Shown here: piece after piece, positions 8,329-16,218 of the stretch
Layout of the letters: each line of letters begins with the position of its first letter
How positions within the stretch are numbered: the stretch's first letter is position 1
Source: Prevotella sp.
GTDB taxonomy: Bacteria > Bacteroidota > Bacteroidia > Bacteroidales > Bacteroidaceae
Assembly (NCBI GenBank): GCA_017561825.1
Contig: JAFZBK010000008.1
Location: 1 to 33,240 of the forward strand
Direction of reading: 5' to 3'
DNA: 33,240 bases
Notes under the pieces: model-generated
Told to the model about the DNA's origin: nothing
Seen by the model: the letters and a program-made list of their open reading frames with translations, nothing else
The model's database searches: none
Program-made: the position numbers and the translations under genes

Positions 8329-9138
8329 ATGACTTCCCAGAAAAAAAGATCTTCGCGTCGCTCTCATCGGAAGAGTCGCTGGAACCGCTATCCCAAATGG
8401 GCATGGTGGACGGGAGGTCTTTTGGCGGCAGGGTTGTACGTTTGGCTGTTTTATTATTTCTTCGTTGGTCCTTACGGCTTCCGTTGGAGAGCCGTCTATG
8501 GGGATGCGAAGAACCCAAACGGTTATGAGATTAGGGGTATTGATATCAGTCATTATCAGGGTAAGATTGACTGGGAACAACTGCGTAATGCCATGATCGA
8601 AAAGTGCCCGATTCGTTTTGTGGTGATCAAGGCAACAGAGGGTTCCACACAATTAGACAAACACTTTAACGAGAATTTCCGTAACGCACAGGAATATGGG
8701 TTTATACGTGGTGCTTATCATTTCTGGAGTAACAAGTCATCTGCCCGCGATCAAGCTTATTTCTTCCTCAAGAAAGTGCATTTGCAACGTGGTGATCTTC
8801 CCCCTGTATTGGATGTGGAACATAAGCCGAAGGATATGTCAACAGAGGACTTCCAACGTGAAATCCTTACGTGGCTCCATATCGTGGAAGATAAGTACCA
8901 TGTGAAACCGATTATCTATACCTATTACAAGTTCAAGATGAATTATCTGGGTACGCCGGTATTCGATGACTATCCCTATTGGATAGCGCACTATTATGTG
9001 GATAAGGTGGAATATAGCGGACCATGGAAGTTCTGGCAGCATACCGATGCAGGACGACTACCAGGTATCAAGGGCTATGTGGATTTCGATATCTACAATG
9101 GTAGCTATTATGATCTGAAGCAGTTGTGTATTAATTAG
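8329..9138 (+). CDS. Membrane-anchored glycoside hydrolase family 25 lysozyme
   Basis: A 269-residue peptidoglycan muramidase of the GH25 fold. A short, very basic cytoplasmic tail (residues 1-22) is followed by one membrane helix (about 25-46), so the catalytic domain (about 68-265) should face the periplasm. GIDISHYQGKIDW gives the first conserved Asp near residue 71. VLDVEH at about 160-165 carries the DxE catalytic pair (Asp162, Glu164), and YPYWIAHY plus WKFWQHTDAG are later family motifs. The gene begins only 26 bp after the pfp terminator, in a degenerate heptamer-like stretch, leaving almost no room for its own promoter. Transcription may therefore depend on terminator read-through. 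It converges with prmA, with 14 bp between stops. Confidence 0.92.
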   Translation: MTSQKKRSSRRSHRKSRWNRYPKWAWWTGGLLAAGLYVWLFYYFFVGPYGFRWRAVYGDAKNPNGYEIRGIDISHYQGKIDWEQLRNAMIEKCPIRFVVIKATEGSTQLDKHFNENFRNAQEYGFIRGAYHFWSNKSSARDQAYFFLKKVHLQRGDLPPVLDVEHKPKDMSTEDFQREILTWLHIVEDKYHVKPIIYTYYKFKMNYLGTPVFDDYPYWIAHYYVDKVEYSGPWKFWQHTDAGRLPGIKGYVDFDIYNGSYYDLKQLCIN

Positions 9139-9152
9139 AGGTGAGATACGGG

Positions 9153-10031
9153 TTAGTCGATACGGAATTGAAGTATGCACCAGTCGTTCTCGCTGTTGGC
9201 ACTGAGTAACGACATACCCAGCTCTCCTGCTTTCTCTGCCAACACCATGGAGTCTTTTTCGTAGAAGCCACTGATGATCAAGAGTGAACCATGGGTCATC
9301 ACTTCCTTGAATTTGGACATGTCAGCCAGCAGAATGTTCCTGTTGATATTCGCCAAAACCACATCGAATACACCTGATACATGTGACAGCACATGGGCAT
9401 TGCCCAACAGCACTTCCAGGTTGTTTACATCATTCAGTTGGGCATTATGTTCCGTATTGCGGGTACACCACTCGTCGATATCATAACTCACCACCTCTTT
9501 GGCACCACACTTGGAGGCAACGATGGAGAGGATACCAGTACCGCATCCGCAGTCGAGCACGCGCTTTCCGTCCAGTTTCAAGTCCAGCAGCGCGGATACC
9601 ATCAGACGGGTTGTTTCGTGTGTTCCTGTGCCGAACGACTGCTTCGCATCAATCACAATGTCATAGGGGTAGTCTTTCTCTACAGGTGTCGATAGGTTAT
9701 GAATCACGCATTGGTCACCTATATAAATCGGTTCGAATCCCTCCTGTTCCCAGGTGGCGTTCCAGTTGACATCTTCCATCTCTTCCGTTTCGTAGGTAAT
9801 CTGCAGGGAATCCATCGGGAAACTCTCCAAGCATTCATCCAGTGTCTCCTGATGAAACAGGTCGGATGGCACATAACCGTTCAGTCCTGTTTCCGTCTCT
9901 TCGAATGATTCGTAACCTACCTGAGCAACAAGCGCTGCCAGGATATCACGTGCTGCCTGTAAACGTTCTGAATGATCATCACCATCACTGTTTGTGTCAG
10001 AAATATGGAACTTCGTAACGTAATATTTCAT
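9153..10031 (-). CDS. prmA: Ribosomal protein L11 methyltransferase
   Basis: A 292-residue SAM-dependent methyltransferase that trimethylates ribosomal protein L11. The N-terminal substrate-recognition half contains the FEETETGLNGYV segment. The Rossmann core shows SFGTGTHETTRL, motif I VLDCGCGTGILSI near residues 162-174, and VLANINRNILL near 228 in place of the NPPY motif, as is normal for PrmA. Length fits the family. It has its own minus-strand -7 box 21 bp upstream and diverges from the secreted repeat-protein gene. Confidence 0.95.
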   Translation of the reverse strand: MKYYVTKFHISDTNSDGDDHSERLQAARDILAALVAQVGYESFEETETGLNGYVPSDLFHQETLDECLESFPMDSLQITYETEEMEDVNWNATWEQEGFEPIYIGDQCVIHNLSTPVEKDYPYDIVIDAKQSFGTGTHETTRLMVSALLDLKLDGKRVLDCGCGTGILSIVASKCGAKEVVSYDIDEWCTRNTEHNAQLNDVNNLEVLLGNAHVLSHVSGVFDVVLANINRNILLADMSKFKEVMTHGSLLIISGFYEKDSMVLAEKAGELGMSLLSANSENDWCILQFRID

Positions 10032-10051
10032 GGTCAGTGTTAAATTTGCTA

Positions 10052-10059
10052 CAAAAGTA
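10052..10059 (-). promoter_or_regulatory. -7 box for prmA
   Basis: The minus strand reads TACTTTTG, matching TAnnTTTG, 21 bp upstream of the prmA start. No good -33 box is seen. Confidence 0.5.
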
Positions 10060-10102
10060 TAAAAAAATAGGGAAAATCCTATCTTTGATTAGGGAAATTC
10101 CT

Positions 10103-10133
10103 TATATTTGCAGTAAAATATGTCGTATTTTTG
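10103..10133 (+). promoter_or_regulatory. Two candidate -7 boxes for the Tyr/Gly-repeat protein gene
   Basis: TATATTTG at 10103-10110 and TATTTTTG at 10126-10133 both fit TAnnTTTG. The second is 28 bp before the ATG at 10162; the TTTG inside the first box could serve as its -33 element, although the 15-bp gap is short. Confidence 0.5.
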
Positions 10134-10161
10134 CACTGAAATTAAAATATTTGTGAGCGAT

Positions 10162-11175
10162 ATGAAAAAATTAATCTTATCAGCACTCCTTTTCGGAGCC
10201 GTATCTTTGGGCGTAATGGCTCAGGATGATGTTTACTTCACCCCGAGTAAGAGCGTGAAAAAGTCAATGAGCTCTTACGAGGTGATCAATGATTCTCCCG
10301 CTCCTCTTAGCGGCAGCAACCGCGACGTGGACGAGTACAATCGTCGTGGTAAGTCAAGTAGCTATTTCAAGAAGATAGGTACTGACTCTCTGGGCAATGA
10401 TATCATTGAATTCCATACGAGTGCAGAGGATATAACCGATACATTGGCTGTCTATCCAGGCACAAAGGTGGAATTTCAATTGGATGATGACTATAAGTAC
10501 AGTCGCCGACTGAGTCGTTTTGACGACTACTACTTGTTCTCACCTTGGCTCTATGGATACTATGGATTCGGTCCGTACTGGCGCTTCCGCTATTCCGGAT
10601 TCTATCTGTATGATCCTTGGTATGATCCCTGGTACTATGGCTATTATGGCGGTTGGTACGATCCCTGGTACTATGGCTATGGCTGGTATGATCCCTGGTA
10701 CTATGGCTATTATGGCTGGGGCTACCCCTATGGCCGTTGGGGATATGCTTACTATGGCACTACATGGTATGTACCAGGCGGTATCCGTCATTACTCTGGC
10801 AACGGCGTAACCGGTACCAGTAACCATGGAACGGTAGGTCGACCAGGTACAACAATGGCCAGCAGTGGCAACTATGGCGGCTATCGCGGTAACGGTCAGA
10901 CCACACGTGCCTATGATGCTTCTCAGAACCGTAACAATAATCGTGGAACGGCAACGAACAGCGGTCGCTTCGGTAACAACCGTACCTATAGTAATACGAA
11001 CACCAATACCACTACTAACAACCGTACCTATACACCGACCACAACCAACAACAGCTCCTACAGCAGTAGCAGTAGTCGTAGCAGTGGCGGTGGCGGCTTC
11101 AGCGGCGGCGGTGGCGGTGGAACCCGTAGCACTGGCGGCGGAGGCGGCGGTGGCAGCTTCGGCGGCAGAAGATAA
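10162..11175 (+). CDS. Secreted Tyr/Trp/Gly-repeat protein of unknown function
   Basis: A 337-residue exported protein. I use the ATG at 10162 because it opens a classical signal peptide (MKKLILSALLFGAVSLGVMAQ, cleavage after AQ); the ATG at 10120 adds a poor leader overlapping the promoter. After a polar region (residues 20-120) comes an aromatic block at about 120-205 with three repeats of WYDPWYYGYYG type, then a Thr/Asn/Ser-rich linker. The end (about 305-337) is almost pure Gly/Ser with GGGG runs. No catalytic motif is visible. The composition suggests a structural, adhesive or aggregating surface protein. It lies 83 bp upstream of a FadL-like outer-membrane barrel, with a hairpin between them. 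The family is not recognised beyond similar low-complexity Bacteroidales proteins. Confidence 0.8.
   Translation: MKKLILSALLFGAVSLGVMAQDDVYFTPSKSVKKSMSSYEVINDSPAPLSGSNRDVDEYNRRGKSSSYFKKIGTDSLGNDIIEFHTSAEDITDTLAVYPGTKVEFQLDDDYKYSRRLSRFDDYYLFSPWLYGYYGFGPYWRFRYSGFYLYDPWYDPWYYGYYGGWYDPWYYGYGWYDPWYYGYYGWGYPYGRWGYAYYGTTWYVPGGIRHYSGNGVTGTSNHGTVGRPGTTMASSGNYGGYRGNGQTTRAYDASQNRNNNRGTATNSGRFGNNRTYSNTNTNTTTNNRTYTPTTTNNSSYSSSSSRSSGGGGFSGGGGGGTRSTGGGGGGGSFGGRR
10618..10716 (+). repeat. In-frame tandem repeat encoding WYDPWYYGYYG units
   Basis: Three adjoining units of 36, 30 and 33 nt begin at 10618, 10654 and 10684. Each carries GATCCCTGGTACTATGGCTA almost unchanged. Because every unit is a multiple of three, copy-number slippage would keep the reading frame. 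Confidence 0.85.
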
Positions 11176-11184
11176 TGGAGCCAT

Positions 11185-11202
11185 CCCCTCCAAAAGGAGG
11201 GG
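11185..11202 (+). terminator. Intergenic G+C-rich hairpin (attenuator-like)
   Basis: CCCCTCC-AAAA-GGAGGGG forms a perfect 7-bp stem 10 bp after the upstream stop. There is no T-run, so it may be an RNA-stabilising or partial-termination hairpin rather than a full terminator. Confidence 0.5.
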
Positions 11203-11258
11203 CGCTCTGAAACCATATTATAATGTGTTTATTAACAATAGATAATATATAAATGATT

Positions 11259-12827
11259 ATGAAGAAGATATTTACAATAGCTGCACTCGCTTTGGCTGTA
11301 ATGCCAATGGCAGCACAAGAAACGTATGAGGATGCCAACATCGCTACTGAGGATCTCAATGGAACTGCTCGTTATGTAGGTATGGGTGGTGCTATGGAGG
11401 CCCTGGGCGCTGATATCTCAACCATCAGTACGAACCCTGCAGGTATCGGTCTGTTCCGTCACACAACTGCCAGCACCTCACTCAGCGTGAATGCGTTGCA
11501 GGATGCAGATGACTTCGGTATCGGTAAGAAGACGAAGATGAGTTTCGACCAGATCGGCTTTGTCTGGGCACACCGCTCTGGAGAGAGGTCGTTCCTGAAC
11601 TTCGCGTTCAACTACCACAAGAGTCGTAACTTCAACGACGTGACCTCTGTCAGTGATGTGCTCCATGGCGCATCTCAGAACAAGCTCTCCTATGCCAAGG
11701 GATATGAAGGTCTGTTCGGTCTGAACTTCGACAACAACATCACAGGAACGTCAAACGCTTTCAGTCAGGTGGATTACCTCTATTATAATGGTTTCCTGAG
11801 TGATGCGGAAGGAACCCTCTTCTATAACGACGCCAGCAGTTATCTGATGCGTAAGTCGTCCAAGGGTTATACCGGAGACTATAACTTCAACCTGAGTGGA
11901 AACATCAACGACCGTGTCTATCTGGGTTTGACCTTAGGTATCAAGGATGTGAACTACAAGGGATATAGCGAGTACACCGAGCAGCTGCTGGATGATAATA
12001 ACAGAGGTATCGGTTCTACTACACTGGCTGATGAGCGTCGCATCGACGGATCTGGCTTCGACATCAAGGCAGGTATCATCTTCCGTCCTGTGGAGACTTC
12101 TCCGTTCCGCATCGGTCTGTATGTGAATACACCGACATGGTACGATCTGAAGACATCCAACTATACGGAGTTGATCAACAATACCAACGTGGGTCTCTAC
12201 AAGAATTTCTCTAACAGCGAGGTCTATGAGTATAAGCTCTATACTCCTTGGAAGTTCGGTGCTTCTTTGGGACATACGGTTGGCAACTGGCTGGCATTAG
12301 GTCTTACCTATGAGTATGCTGACTACAGCAATCTCGACACTCGTTTCAATACAGGTAGTCACTACGATTGGTATTATGACAACTACTACGAGAGCAGCGA
12401 GAGTGATGACATCATGAACGCACATACAGAGTCAACCCTGAAGGGTGTACATACCCTGAAGGCAGGTGCTGAGTACATACTCTACGACGGTCTTTCTCTG
12501 CGTGTCGGCTTCAACTATATCTCTCCGATGTTCAGCAAGGATGGTTACAAGAACAGTGCTCTCGACAGTCCGGGATCCTACTATGCATCCGCAACCGACT
12601 ACACCAACTGGAAGGGAACAACACGTGTCACCTTCGGTCTGGGTTACCGCATCGGACAGTTGAGTCTTGACTTCGCTTACCAGTACAGTCAGAAGAACGG
12701 CGACTTCAGTCCGTTCATGAGTTACTGGGCTGCCGACGGCGAGAATATGTCAGACAATGTTTGCAATGCTGTGAAACTGAACAAGGAGCGCCATCAAGCT
12801 CTCTTCACTATCGGATATCATTTCTAA
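11259..12827 (+). CDS. FadL/OmpP1-like outer-membrane beta-barrel protein
   Basis: About 522 residues. A signal peptide (MKKIFTIAALALAVMPMAAQ) is followed by DLNGTARYVGMGGAMEALGADISTISTNPAGIG, the family's characteristic N-terminal hatch signature with the NPAG motif. The rest alternates beta strands typical of an outer-membrane barrel (LYVNTPTWYDLK, LRVGFNYISPMFSK) and ends in an aromatic residue (IGYHF), the usual C-terminal barrel signal. FadL-type proteins import hydrophobic molecules; Bacteroidales members are often labelled 'hemin receptor' without evidence. An ATG two codons upstream at 11253 is an alternative start. The gene lies between the repeat protein and a secreted glycosidase, 11 bp before the latter, so it is probably co-transcribed. 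Confidence 0.85.
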   Translation: MKKIFTIAALALAVMPMAAQETYEDANIATEDLNGTARYVGMGGAMEALGADISTISTNPAGIGLFRHTTASTSLSVNALQDADDFGIGKKTKMSFDQIGFVWAHRSGERSFLNFAFNYHKSRNFNDVTSVSDVLHGASQNKLSYAKGYEGLFGLNFDNNITGTSNAFSQVDYLYYNGFLSDAEGTLFYNDASSYLMRKSSKGYTGDYNFNLSGNINDRVYLGLTLGIKDVNYKGYSEYTEQLLDDNNRGIGSTTLADERRIDGSGFDIKAGIIFRPVETSPFRIGLYVNTPTWYDLKTSNYTELINNTNVGLYKNFSNSEVYEYKLYTPWKFGASLGHTVGNWLALGLTYEYADYSNLDTRFNTGSHYDWYYDNYYESSESDDIMNAHTESTLKGVHTLKAGAEYILYDGLSLRVGFNYISPMFSKDGYKNSALDSPGSYYASATDYTNWKGTTRVTFGLGYRIGQLSLDFAYQYSQKNGDFSPFMSYWAADGENMSDNVCNAVKLNKERHQALFTIGYHF

Positions 12828-12838
12828 ACGATTATACC

Positions 12839-14326
12839 GTGATACATCACAAAAGAACACTATTCATTAGCTGCATGCTTTTCTTAGCATGCAGCTATGT
12901 TTGTTCTCAGAACAAGCGTGAATTCCGCGGAGCATGGATACAGGCCGTGAACGGTCAGTGGCTCGGAGTAGGAACCCAGAAGATGCAGCAGACGCTGACC
13001 TACCAGTTGGATGAACTGCTGAAAGATGGAGTGAATGCCATCATCTTCCAGATCCGTCCCGAGTGTGATGCGCTCTATCAGAGCAGTATAGAGCCCTGGA
13101 GTCGTTTCCTCACAGGGAAGCAGGGCGTGGCTCCTTCTCCTTATTGGGATCCGCTGCAATGGATGATCACGGAGTGTCATAAACGAGGCATGGAACTGCA
13201 TGCCTGGATCAATCCTTACAGAGCCAAGACAAAGACAACCCATGAGCTCGACAGTCGTCATGTAGCCATCAGACATCCGGAGTGGGTGTTTGAGTATGAC
13301 GACCAGTATATCCTGAATCCTGCCATTCCCGAATGTCGCAACTTTATTTGTCATGTGGTGGGCGATATTGTGCGCCGCTATGATGTGGATGGTCTGCATA
13401 TAGACGATTATTTCTATCCATACCCTGTGGCAGGTCAGAAGATTCCTGACGACCGTGAGTTCCAGCGTTACAACAGAGGGTTTACGGATAGAGGTGACTG
13501 GCGCCGCGATAATGTCAATTTGTTTATCCGACAGTTGAGCGACACTATCCATCATAACAAGCCGTGGGTGAAGTTCGGCGTTTCGCCGTTCGGCATCTAC
13601 CGCAACAAGAAGAACGATCCCAACGGCAGTAACACCAATGGCTTGCAGAACTACGACGACCTCTATGCGGATGTTCTTCTCTGGGTGAACAAGGGATGGG
13701 TGGATTACAACGTCCCGCAGCTGTATTGGGAGATAGGACATAAGTCGGCCGATTACCAGGAACTGATCGGGTGGTGGAACAGGAATGCTTCCAACCGTCC
13801 GCTGTTCATTGGCGAGGATGTGGAACGCACGGTGAAGAATGCCGACCTCAGGAATCCCAACACCCATCAGTTGGCGGCAAAGGTTCAGTTGCGCTCCCAG
13901 ATGAAGGACGTGCAGGGGGCTGTCCTGTGGTATGCGAAGGCCGCTGTGGATAACATCGGTAACTACGGCACCTCTCTCCGCAGTACCTATTGGAAGTATC
14001 CCGCCCTGCAACCGCAGATGCCGTTCATCGACGGGAAGGCACCCAAGAAGGTGCGTAAGCCCAAGGTGATCAATACGCCCGAAGACGGGAATGTGCTCTT
14101 CTGGCGCGAGCCGAAGGGTAAGGATTGGAAGAACAAGGCCGTGCGCTATGTGGTGTACCGTTTCAACAACGGTGAGCGCATCAACATCGATGATCCCTCA
14201 CGTATCGTTGCCATCACCCCCAACACCTTCTACCGTCTGCCAGCCCGCAGTCAGCACTCCACCTATGTGATTACTGCTCTCGACCAGTTGAGTAACGAGA
14301 GTAAGGTAAAGAAGGTGAAGTATTAG
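12839..14326 (+). CDS. Secreted family 10-like glycosyl hydrolase (GHL10/DUF187)
   Basis: About 495 residues from a GTG start at 12839, chosen because it sits 11 bp after the previous stop and gives a good signal peptide (IHHKRTLFISCMLFLACSYVCS). The first in-frame ATG (12875) would lose the basic n-region, and the ATG at 12761 lies inside the upstream gene. The domain has the hallmark motifs EFRGAWIQAV, DGVNAIIFQIRPECDALY, GMELHAWINPYRAK, DVDGLHIDDYFYPYP and WVDYNVPQLYWEIG of the TIM-barrel GHL10 family related to YngK; these are thought to act on cell-wall or related glycans. A fibronectin-III-like tail spans roughly 400-495. The cysteine near the signal-peptide end could also make it a lipoprotein, but the lipobox is weak. 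Confidence 0.87.
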   Translation: MIHHKRTLFISCMLFLACSYVCSQNKREFRGAWIQAVNGQWLGVGTQKMQQTLTYQLDELLKDGVNAIIFQIRPECDALYQSSIEPWSRFLTGKQGVAPSPYWDPLQWMITECHKRGMELHAWINPYRAKTKTTHELDSRHVAIRHPEWVFEYDDQYILNPAIPECRNFICHVVGDIVRRYDVDGLHIDDYFYPYPVAGQKIPDDREFQRYNRGFTDRGDWRRDNVNLFIRQLSDTIHHNKPWVKFGVSPFGIYRNKKNDPNGSNTNGLQNYDDLYADVLLWVNKGWVDYNVPQLYWEIGHKSADYQELIGWWNRNASNRPLFIGEDVERTVKNADLRNPNTHQLAAKVQLRSQMKDVQGAVLWYAKAAVDNIGNYGTSLRSTYWKYPALQPQMPFIDGKAPKKVRKPKVINTPEDGNVLFWREPKGKDWKNKAVRYVVYRFNNGERINIDDPSRIVAITPNTFYRLPARSQHSTYVITALDQLSNESKVKKVKY

Positions 14327-14485
14327 ATGGGCAAAGGAAATGGTCAATACTCAATTATTTCGAATAGGAAGATAAAACAAAGTAATAAAATACGAAGAGA
14401 GAGGGTTCAAGAGACCTCATATGACAAGAACAGCATGTAGTCATGAGAATCTTCTCCTTTGGATGTTAATCTTTGATTAAAAACC

Positions 14486-15649
14486 ATGCGAGTTGACAGA
14501 CGTACGTTCGAAGGAGTACAGACTCCGGTATATGTGTTGGAAGAGGAACTGCTGCGCAGAAACCTACAACTGATTGCAGGAGTGGCTGAGAAGGCTGGGG
14601 TGGAGATCATCCTGGCCTACAAGGCGTATGCGTTGTGGAAGACTTTCCCCATCTTCCGGGAGTATATCCATGCCACGACGGCCAGCTCGTTGTACGAGGC
14701 GCGGTTGGCAGCTGAGGAGTTCGGGGAGAAAGCACATACCTATTCGCCCGCCTATACCGACAAGGACTTTGACGAGATCGTGCGCTGCTCCAGTCATCTG
14801 ACCTTCAATTCGCTGTCGCAATATGAGCGCTTCCATGAACGCATCGCAGGGAAGTGCTCCATAGGTTTGCGTATCAATCCAAGATACTCTGAGGTGGGTA
14901 CGGAACTTTATAATCCCTGTGCTCCAGGAACACGATTCGGTGTGACGGCAGACAAGCTGACGGAGCAGTTGCCGTACGATATCGAGGGCTTTCACTGTCA
15001 TTGTCATTGCGAGAGCGGAGCCGATGTGTTCGAACGTACACTGGTACATATCGAGGAACAGTTTTCACCGTGGTTCCCCCAACTGAAATGGATCAATTTC
15101 GGTGGTGGACATCTCATGACTCGGAAAGACTATGATGTGCCTCTCCTTATTAATATATTAAAGGGATTCAAGAAGAGGTATCCCAACCTGCAGGTTATCC
15201 TTGAGCCAGGTAGCGCCTTCGGTTGGCAGACGGGTCCGCTGGTGGCCGAAGTGGTGGATGTGGTGGAGGATCAGGGTATCCGCACCGCCATCCTCAACGT
15301 CAGTTTTACCTGTCATATGCCCGACTGTTTTGAAATGCCTTATTATCCCGAGGTAAGAGGCGCACAGCATGTTGAGGATTCACTTTACGCTCCACACTCC
15401 TCCCTCCCCATTTACAGGTTAGGCGGCAACAGTTGTCTGAGCGGTGATTATATGGGTTGCTGGCAGTTCGATCATGAGTTGAGGGTGGGAGAGCGCATCA
15501 TCTTCGAGGATATGTTGCATTACACCACCGTGAAGACAAACATGTTCAACGGCGTACCTCATCCCTCTATCGCCTTCCTCCATGCTGACGGTGAAATGGA
15601 AATGCTGAGGGAATATAGTTATGATGACTATAAAAAACGTATGGATTGA
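14486..15649 (+). CDS. nspC: Carboxynorspermidine/carboxyspermidine decarboxylase
   Basis: A 387-residue PLP enzyme of the alanine-racemase-fold decarboxylase group. It removes the carboxyl group from carboxy(nor)spermidine in the aspartate-semialdehyde route to spermidine. The PLP lysine lies in LAYKAYAL (Lys46). The His-rich GFHCHCHCESGAD, the GGGH glycine loop, the EPGSAFGW phosphate site and the catalytic-cysteine motif GNSCLSGDYMG near residue 315 are all present. Length fits NspC. The partner dehydrogenase gene is not in the window. It follows a 159-bp gap with only a weak -7-like TAATCTTTG just before the start. The tRNA operon follows with its own promoter. Confidence 0.93.
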   Translation: MRVDRRTFEGVQTPVYVLEEELLRRNLQLIAGVAEKAGVEIILAYKAYALWKTFPIFREYIHATTASSLYEARLAAEEFGEKAHTYSPAYTDKDFDEIVRCSSHLTFNSLSQYERFHERIAGKCSIGLRINPRYSEVGTELYNPCAPGTRFGVTADKLTEQLPYDIEGFHCHCHCESGADVFERTLVHIEEQFSPWFPQLKWINFGGGHLMTRKDYDVPLLINILKGFKKRYPNLQVILEPGSAFGWQTGPLVAEVVDVVEDQGIRTAILNVSFTCHMPDCFEMPYYPEVRGAQHVEDSLYAPHSSLPIYRLGGNSCLSGDYMGCWQFDHELRVGERIIFEDMLHYTTVKTNMFNGVPHPSIAFLHADGEMEMLREYSYDDYKKRMD

Positions 15650-15667
15650 AAAAAAAGCGGGAAAAGT

Positions 15668-15698
15668 TTTGCAGGTTCACAGAAAATGTGTACCTTTG
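15668..15698 (+). promoter_or_regulatory. Promoter of the tRNA Gly-Leu-Leu-Gly operon
   Basis: TTTG (15668-15671), 19 bp, then TACCTTTG (15691-15698) is a textbook Bacteroidetes housekeeping promoter. It lies about 30 bp before the first tRNA. Confidence 0.85.
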
Positions 15699-15730
15699 CA
15701 TCCGCAATCGAGAGAGATGGCTTAAATCAT

Positions 15731-15806
15731 GCGGAAATAGCTCAGTTGGTAGAGCACAACCTTGCCAAGGTTGGGGTCGCGGGTCCGAGTCCCGTTTTCC
15801 GCTCCA
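15731..15806 (+). tRNA. tRNA-Gly (anticodon GCC), copy 1
   Basis: Full cloverleaf: acceptor GCGGAAA/TTTCCGC, D-loop AGCTCAGTTGGTAGAGC, anticodon loop TTGCCAA, T-loop GGTCCGAGTCC. Discriminator T and an encoded CCA at 15804-15806. Confidence 0.97.
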
Positions 15807-15951
15807 CATTCTGAATGACAACGAAGAATAAACATCGTTTGTTCGCGTGTTTGCCCAGGTGGCGGAATTGGTAGACGCGCACGTTTCAGGTGCGTGTGCC
15901 GCGAGGTGTGCAGGTTCGAGTCCTGTTCTGGGCACAATGTCATTCAGAATG
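15807..15951. repeat. 14-bp inverted repeat flanking tRNA-Leu(CAG)
   Basis: CATTCTGAATGACA at 15807-15820 and its exact complement at 15938-15951 bracket tRNA-Leu(CAG). Paired in the transcript they would loop the tRNA out on a stalk. Each arm also contains the small palindrome CATTC-T-GAATG. CTTTTTG follows the right arm. Confidence 0.75.
15853..15934 (+). tRNA. tRNA-Leu (anticodon CAG)
   Basis: A class II tRNA with a long variable arm (TGTGCCGCGAGGTGTG). Acceptor GCCCAGG pairs with TCTGGGC, the anticodon loop is TTCAGGT, the T-loop is GGTTCGAGTCC and the discriminator is A. The 3' CCA is not encoded (CAA follows). Confidence 0.96.
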
Positions 15952-15960
15952 CTTTTTGTT

Positions 15961-16047
15961 GGAGAGGTGGCGGAATTGGTAGACGCGCTACTTTGAGGGG
16001 GTAGTGTCAAGTGCGACGTGGGAGTTCGAGTCTCCTCCTCTTCACCA
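15961..16047 (+). tRNA. tRNA-Leu (anticodon GAG)
   Basis: A class II tRNA. Acceptor GGAGAGG pairs with CCTCTTC (one G-U), the anticodon loop is TTGAGGG, there is a long variable arm, the T-loop is AGTTCGAGTCT, the discriminator is A and CCA is encoded at 16045-16047. Confidence 0.96.
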
Positions 16048-16082
16048 ATTATATCGAAAAACGTGTATTGTTCGAAAAACAA

Positions 16083-16155
16083 GCGGAAATAGCTCAGTTG
16101 GTAGAGCACAACCTTGCCAAGGTTGGGGTCGCGGGTCCGAGTCCCGTTTTCCGCT
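16083..16155 (+). tRNA. tRNA-Gly (anticodon GCC), copy 2
   Basis: All 73 tRNA positions are identical to the copy at 15731. Here the CCA end is not encoded (CTT follows), so CCA-adding enzyme is required. Confidence 0.97.
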
Positions 16156-16168
16156 CTTTTGAGTGTAG

Positions 16169-16189
16169 ATCTTCCTATAGTAGGAAGAT
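16169..16189 (+). terminator. Hairpin after the tRNA operon
   Basis: ATCTTCCTA-TAG-TAGGAAGAT is a perfect 9-bp stem with a 3-nt loop, 14 bp after the last tRNA. No T-run follows, so it may be a processing or partial-termination signal leading into the next gene. Confidence 0.5.
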
Positions 16190-16218
16190 AGTGATAACAA
16201 AGAAAAACAAGCCTCTAA

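Noticed and set aside
10540-11193. 217-codon Ala/Thr/Ile-rich minus-strand frame
   Set aside because: It is the complement of the Gly/Tyr repeats and starts outside any promoter; low complexity only.
12884-14011. 375-codon open frame opposite the GHL10 gene
   Set aside because: No motif, antisense to a well-supported gene; a by-product of codon bias.
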